A stretch of DNA of 64,000 nt from Chrysoperla carnea (lineage: Eukaryota > Arthropoda > Insecta > Neuroptera > Chrysopidae): assembly GCF_905475395.1 (NCBI RefSeq), contig NC_058338.1, forward strand, positions 71,125,435 to 71,189,434. Reading direction: 5' to 3'. Each line of letters opens with the position of its first letter. Positions within the stretch are counted from its first letter, which is position 1. Of this stretch, positions 60,131 through 64,000 are shown one piece after another. Both the position numbers and the translations under genes were made by a program. Below the pieces are notes generated by a model. The model was given only the letters and a program-made list of their open reading frames with translations, had not been told where the DNA came from and ran no database searches.

Positions 60131-60589
60131 AACAAGTGAAAACAAACAATTGACTGAGTTAATTGTTGAAATACCATGTATAGACAGTGTTGATTACTCT
60201 GCCACATTACAAATAGATGTCACACATATATAACTGATATAGCCATAACATATATACTATACAATTTGCGCTCTAACGGGTAAACAGTGATGTTTACGAA
60301 AAAATGTTTCAAACAAAAGTTGTTTATTTTTTTATAAGGAACATTTTTTACATTTAAACTTTTTCTATCTCTAACGGTTTACAAGATGGATCCTACGGAC
60401 CCAAGACCCAATTGACGTATGTTTCTCATTTACGAACTTGACAGACGACAGACAAACGGAAACGGACTAATTAGGTGATTTTATGAATACCTATAACAAA
60501 ATTTTGTTCATAGCATCAATATTTTAAAGCGTTACAAACTTGGGACTAAACTTAATATACCTTGGTATATTTCATATACATGGTATAAA
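60131..60589 (+). mobile_element. R1 element with internal deletion
   Basis: Both ends are intact. About 100 bp around the 'ctcactttttacgtcctaag' block is missing. Confidence 0.85.
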
Positions 60590-61816
60590 GATAAAAAGTG
60601 ATAGACTTAAGATGGCTCACAACCACTTTTTTGACACAATTTTCAAATTTTTTTTATTTTCAGTGATTAAATTCTTAATAAAAGTGTATACGGATTTGTA
60701 TTAATAAAAAACGCAGTCAAATGGTAATTTTACATAGTTTTTTTCTATATGTAATGGACCTTCTTAGGAAATTATATTCCTAAGATGGTTCCATCATCCC
60801 TTTTTTACCTATTTAGTTTTTTTTTTCAAATCTAGAATACCACTTAAGGTAGTACGATCCCCAAGGAAACTTTAAACTTGTGATTGAAACTATTTTTACC
60901 TTATTTTCATCTTTGATGGTAAATTTTGTTATAACTTCATGAATGTAGACAAAAAATAAGAATTTACGATATTTTGAAAATTACCCCAGATATTGAAAAA
61001 TTGTAAACTTTTCGTCTTATATTGTTAAGTAATAACATAATTCACCATCAAAATTGAAAATATATACTTTTAAATATGTGCCCCCACTAAATGTGTGCTC
61101 ATAAATCCTTAATTAGTCGGCCACATCGGGTAATGTACAAACGATTATTCTGAACCTAAGGTTATTTACGCACTGTGGACAATAATTTTGTTTATTAAAA
61201 TAGCAATTATTTAATTTTGTTCGCAAAGTAATAAAAGCTAAAATATTATATAGTTGACTTTTTTAAAAATCCTACCTACCATAAACCATATTTATACGAA
61301 TACACATAAAAATAAATTTACAAAATCACAAAATTGATTTAGTGTGTTCATGGTCACTGTGCTCCCCTTATTCCGCGCACAGGAAAGAAATAACCGTATA
61401 TAGTTTCCGTTGTTTGGATAACTATAATGCCTATACTAACAACGATATCAATGTAAATAATGGGAATTGTCCTGGTTTTAAAACTCCACAATGTACGTTT
61501 ACTGTGTTAGTTAAGTACACAAAAGTACATTTATTTTATTACTACAGAATCAGTTAAGAATAACGCATCCAACTTTATAGTGTTCTATACACATAAAAAA
61601 TGATTTCTCTATCGAGATCTTTGAAAGAACAGTGAAATACAGCTCTTAAAATGTATGGGTTATTGTTTTAAACATTTAATAAAGGTTAAGGTCTTCTTTC
61701 CGCCCCAGAATAACAAAAAAAGTCACGGTTTGATGTTTTCTTTACATATTCTGAAAGGAGACTGTGTGACTAATGAAAGAATATATTATCAGAAAAAAAA
61801 CTACAATTAATATTAC
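60590..61816. other. Unassigned DNA
   Basis: The open frame at 61342-61557 (71 codons) contains several cysteines but no recognisable motif or signal peptide. Nothing else seen. Confidence 0.45.
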
Positions 61817-62110
61817 TCAGGACTTGCACCTATATTCCCCTGTTCGTCCAAAGATCTGATCTTAACCACAATGGTCTCAGCCGATTCAAAAAAGTTTTCG
61901 AACTCGCCAGGTAGCCCTTGAATCAATCAATTCCAGAATTTATTTGGTATTATAATGAGTCAAATAAATTCCGAGATTGGTTAAATAAAATACAAAATAC
62001 CATACATTTTTTTGGAGCTGTATTCTACTGTTCGCTCAAATATCTGGTCTTAACCACAATGATCGGGGCTAATTTATGAAAATTTTTGAGCTGGCCAGGT
62101 CTTTGAGACA
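61817..62110 (+). repeat. Tandem duplication, ~188-bp period
   Basis: 'tgttcgtccaaagatctgat' followed by 'cttaaccacaatgg' at 61840, and 'tgttcgctcaaatatctggt' followed by 'cttaaccacaatga' at 62028, both leading to 'ttttcgaactcgccaggt'-like sequence. Confidence 0.65.
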
Positions 62111-62227
62111 TTAATATCGATTATAAATGATTATTATCTAGTACCAATTTCTTTATTTTATAGACGTTTCTCTTATTATTTAAGGCAAAATCTTAACACA
62201 GCTTGATTTTCTGTGAACGCTTTATAC

Positions 62228-62526
62228 CAGGCGTGGGCGAGTAATTTTAAGTCAAAGCCACCCTTGTTATTAAGTTTATTGCGTGCCATAAAGTTTATTG
62301 TGTGTCTTTTTATGAAAGTTCGCATTGTTCATAGAGGAGGAAGCGAGACAGGTATACGACTCTTCTACCTATCTCAGTTTCTCTAATAGTAATGATATAG
62401 GTAGAAAAAAATGTTGTCTCTCTGTCTTACTCGTATTATTGGTTGACACTGGTTAGGGTATCGTCTTACTCGTATGTTAGATACAGAAGTCTGGGTGACT
62501 TCTCTAAGCCACGTTTGCCCATGGAT
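62228..62526. mobile_element. Small hAT-like element, ~299 bp
   Basis: Left end CAGGCGTGGGCGAG and right end CGTTTGCCCATG resemble the CAGGGGTGGGCAAAC-type hAT terminus. The direct repeat GCTTTATAC flanks it (62219-62227 and 62527-62535), although three extra bases lie between the right TIR and that repeat. The inside has no coding frame. Confidence 0.55.
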
Positions 62527-62535
62527 GCTTTATAC

Positions 62536-64000
62536 GATTTAAATATTCTTGTTCTGGACTTTCTCCAAATGAGTTCAATATTTATAAAAAAAAAGAGATA
62601 GAAAGAAACTGAGTGAAATGATTTTATTTTCAATAAAACAAGACCGCCGTGGATTATATAAGTGTTAAGAATTCTTCTATCTCTTTTTATTGCAGCATTT
62701 TTACGGTGGTTATAAAATCCCAGCCTCTTATTTCTAAATTAACTATAGTTGTTTCAATGGTTTTTAAACAAGACCGAGTTTACTCACTTAAGCGAGCTTA
62801 TATAGTGATAGGAAAACTTCGAAATTTTAAATAATCTATTCAAGGACGTTCCCAAAAAATCACGTTTTCTTAGGTTCATCTTTAAATTGTGTATATCTTT
62901 ATAACAGGTAAATTTTTTAATACCCCTTCTGCGGTTTTAAATTTATAGATTTTGGCTGTCAAAGTTTGCGTTCTTAACATATAAATTCTATATTGAAGTG
63001 TTTTTAAAGGTATGCTTTATTATGTAACAAGGTTAATTTTCTTAAGATTAATTTGGAAAACTAATATTCATCAAAGCATTTAAAATATTATCCTATAAAG
63101 AAAATTATAACAAGTGGCATTTAAAGTGATGAAATGAATGGCAACTGTGTGTTATTTCTTCTATAAGTGATTTTCTCTTAATCTTTTGACATCAATATTT
63201 CAAAAACTGTGGTATATATCGAAAAATTTTACTCCTAATTTTCCCAAGTTCTTACAGAATTTACCCCTAAAATTTGAAACGTAAGTCTCAAATATTTTCA
63301 TACACTCATTTTTTTTTGGGAACGTTCTTAATTTTGCTGAAACTAGTTAAGCACGAATATCATTTCTAACGTACCTACTTAGTAGCTACGTTAGTTGTTT
63401 CATCTCTAAAAGTACAGGCAGACTGAAATAGTAAAAGTTAGGTACGTTTCTCTTAATGCACCCTATACAAAATATAAAAATATATTAAAATAGGTATAAA
63501 AATGCTTACACATATAAGTCTCCTTTTTTATACCACATTAAAATGTATAGTTCTATTTTACTCTAATAAAAATACCTTCAAAAGTTTTTGTACAGCTAAG
63601 CAACAGGGACTTACTTAATTCAAACATATGTTTGAAAAAAAAACTTACCTATATACACATCTATATTATGGGGCATTATTATCCCCTCTATCCCCTTACA
63701 ATTTTATTTTTACAAATAGGGTAGAATATTGCAGTCATGAGAACGTTTTTGAAATATATCAGAAACGTTAATATTTTGAAAAAATAATTATAACAGTTAC
63801 CACGCGTCACCATCAAACTCGATTGTTGATTATAATTTTAACCGCCCATTTTGGATAAGTGATAAATATAATTGTGTAAAAATTAGTGTCCTTATCAGTG
63901 AAAACTACCCTCTCAATGATTTTAAATTAATTTTTTTTTTTAAATCGGTTAATCAAAATGGCTGCAATCTCAAGTGTTATTGTTTCTGCGAAAAATGGCA
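62536..64000. other. Unassigned AT-rich DNA
   Basis: No gene, repeat or RNA that I can support; the open frame at 62649-62834 has no motif. Confidence 0.5.

Noticed and set aside
61342-61557. Cysteine-containing 71-codon open frame, considered as a small secreted protein
   Set aside because: No signal peptide, no splice partner and no motif; probably chance.

Overview
The window looks like a piece of an arthropod nuclear chromosome, most likely an insect. It is strongly AT-rich, genes have short exons split by GT-AG introns, and most of the DNA is decayed interspersed repeats: Helitron, hAT, a THAP-bearing TIR element, LINE and YqaJ-type relics, plus many foldback elements. I cannot name the order from sequence alone. 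I saw no bacterial-style operons, CRISPR arrays, rRNA or convincing tRNA genes.

Only two intact protein genes stand out. They are a tandem pair of paralogues, each with four coding exons (29356-34863 and 43547-46325, both +), about 14 kb apart. Spliced by hand, each gives a 218-residue secreted protein. It has a signal peptide, four cysteines and a weak lipocalin pattern: a G-x-F-Y in place of the usual G-x-W, and a C-terminal helix ending in Q-x-x-C. The copies lie in a duplicated block, roughly 28.14-35.69 kb and 42.19-47.17 kb. The hand count is 19 amino-acid changes against only 8 silent codon changes. The exons have diverged about as much as the neighbouring intron sequence, which suggests relaxed or diversifying selection.

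Layout. 0.0-3.3 kb: unassigned AT-rich DNA, a TIR element and a LINE/integrase relic. 3.6-4.6 kb: first copy of the dominant repeat family (called R1 here) and a YqaJ-element fragment. 5.6-5.9 kb: small hAT-like element. 8.2-14.3 kb: Helitron-like fragment, dispersed and tandem repeats, a TIR element and a LINE RNase H relic. 15-21 kb: common arthropod repeats, a tandem duplication, R1, a TIR-bounded THAP-exon relic and a strong foldback. 21.7-28 kb: tandem and foldback repeats and three R1 copies. 28.1-35.7 kb: lipocalin-like gene A, whose introns carry an R1 copy and a 1.06-kb foldback missing from copy B. 35.7-42.1 kb: Helitron helicase relic, foldbacks, a 1.1-kb hAT element with a perfect 8-bp target duplication, R1 copies and a YqaJ nuclease relic. 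42.2-47.2 kb: lipocalin-like gene B. 47.7-64 kb: six more R1 copies, MITEs, a Helitron-like element, a 1.4-kb TIR element, a Helitron N-terminal relic, a small hAT and unassigned DNA.

R1 (about 560 bp, 13 copies or pieces) fills roughly 10% of the window. No function can be assigned to the lipocalin-like pair beyond secretion and probable small-ligand or partner binding. The rest of the window is mainly a record of transposon traffic around this duplicated locus.
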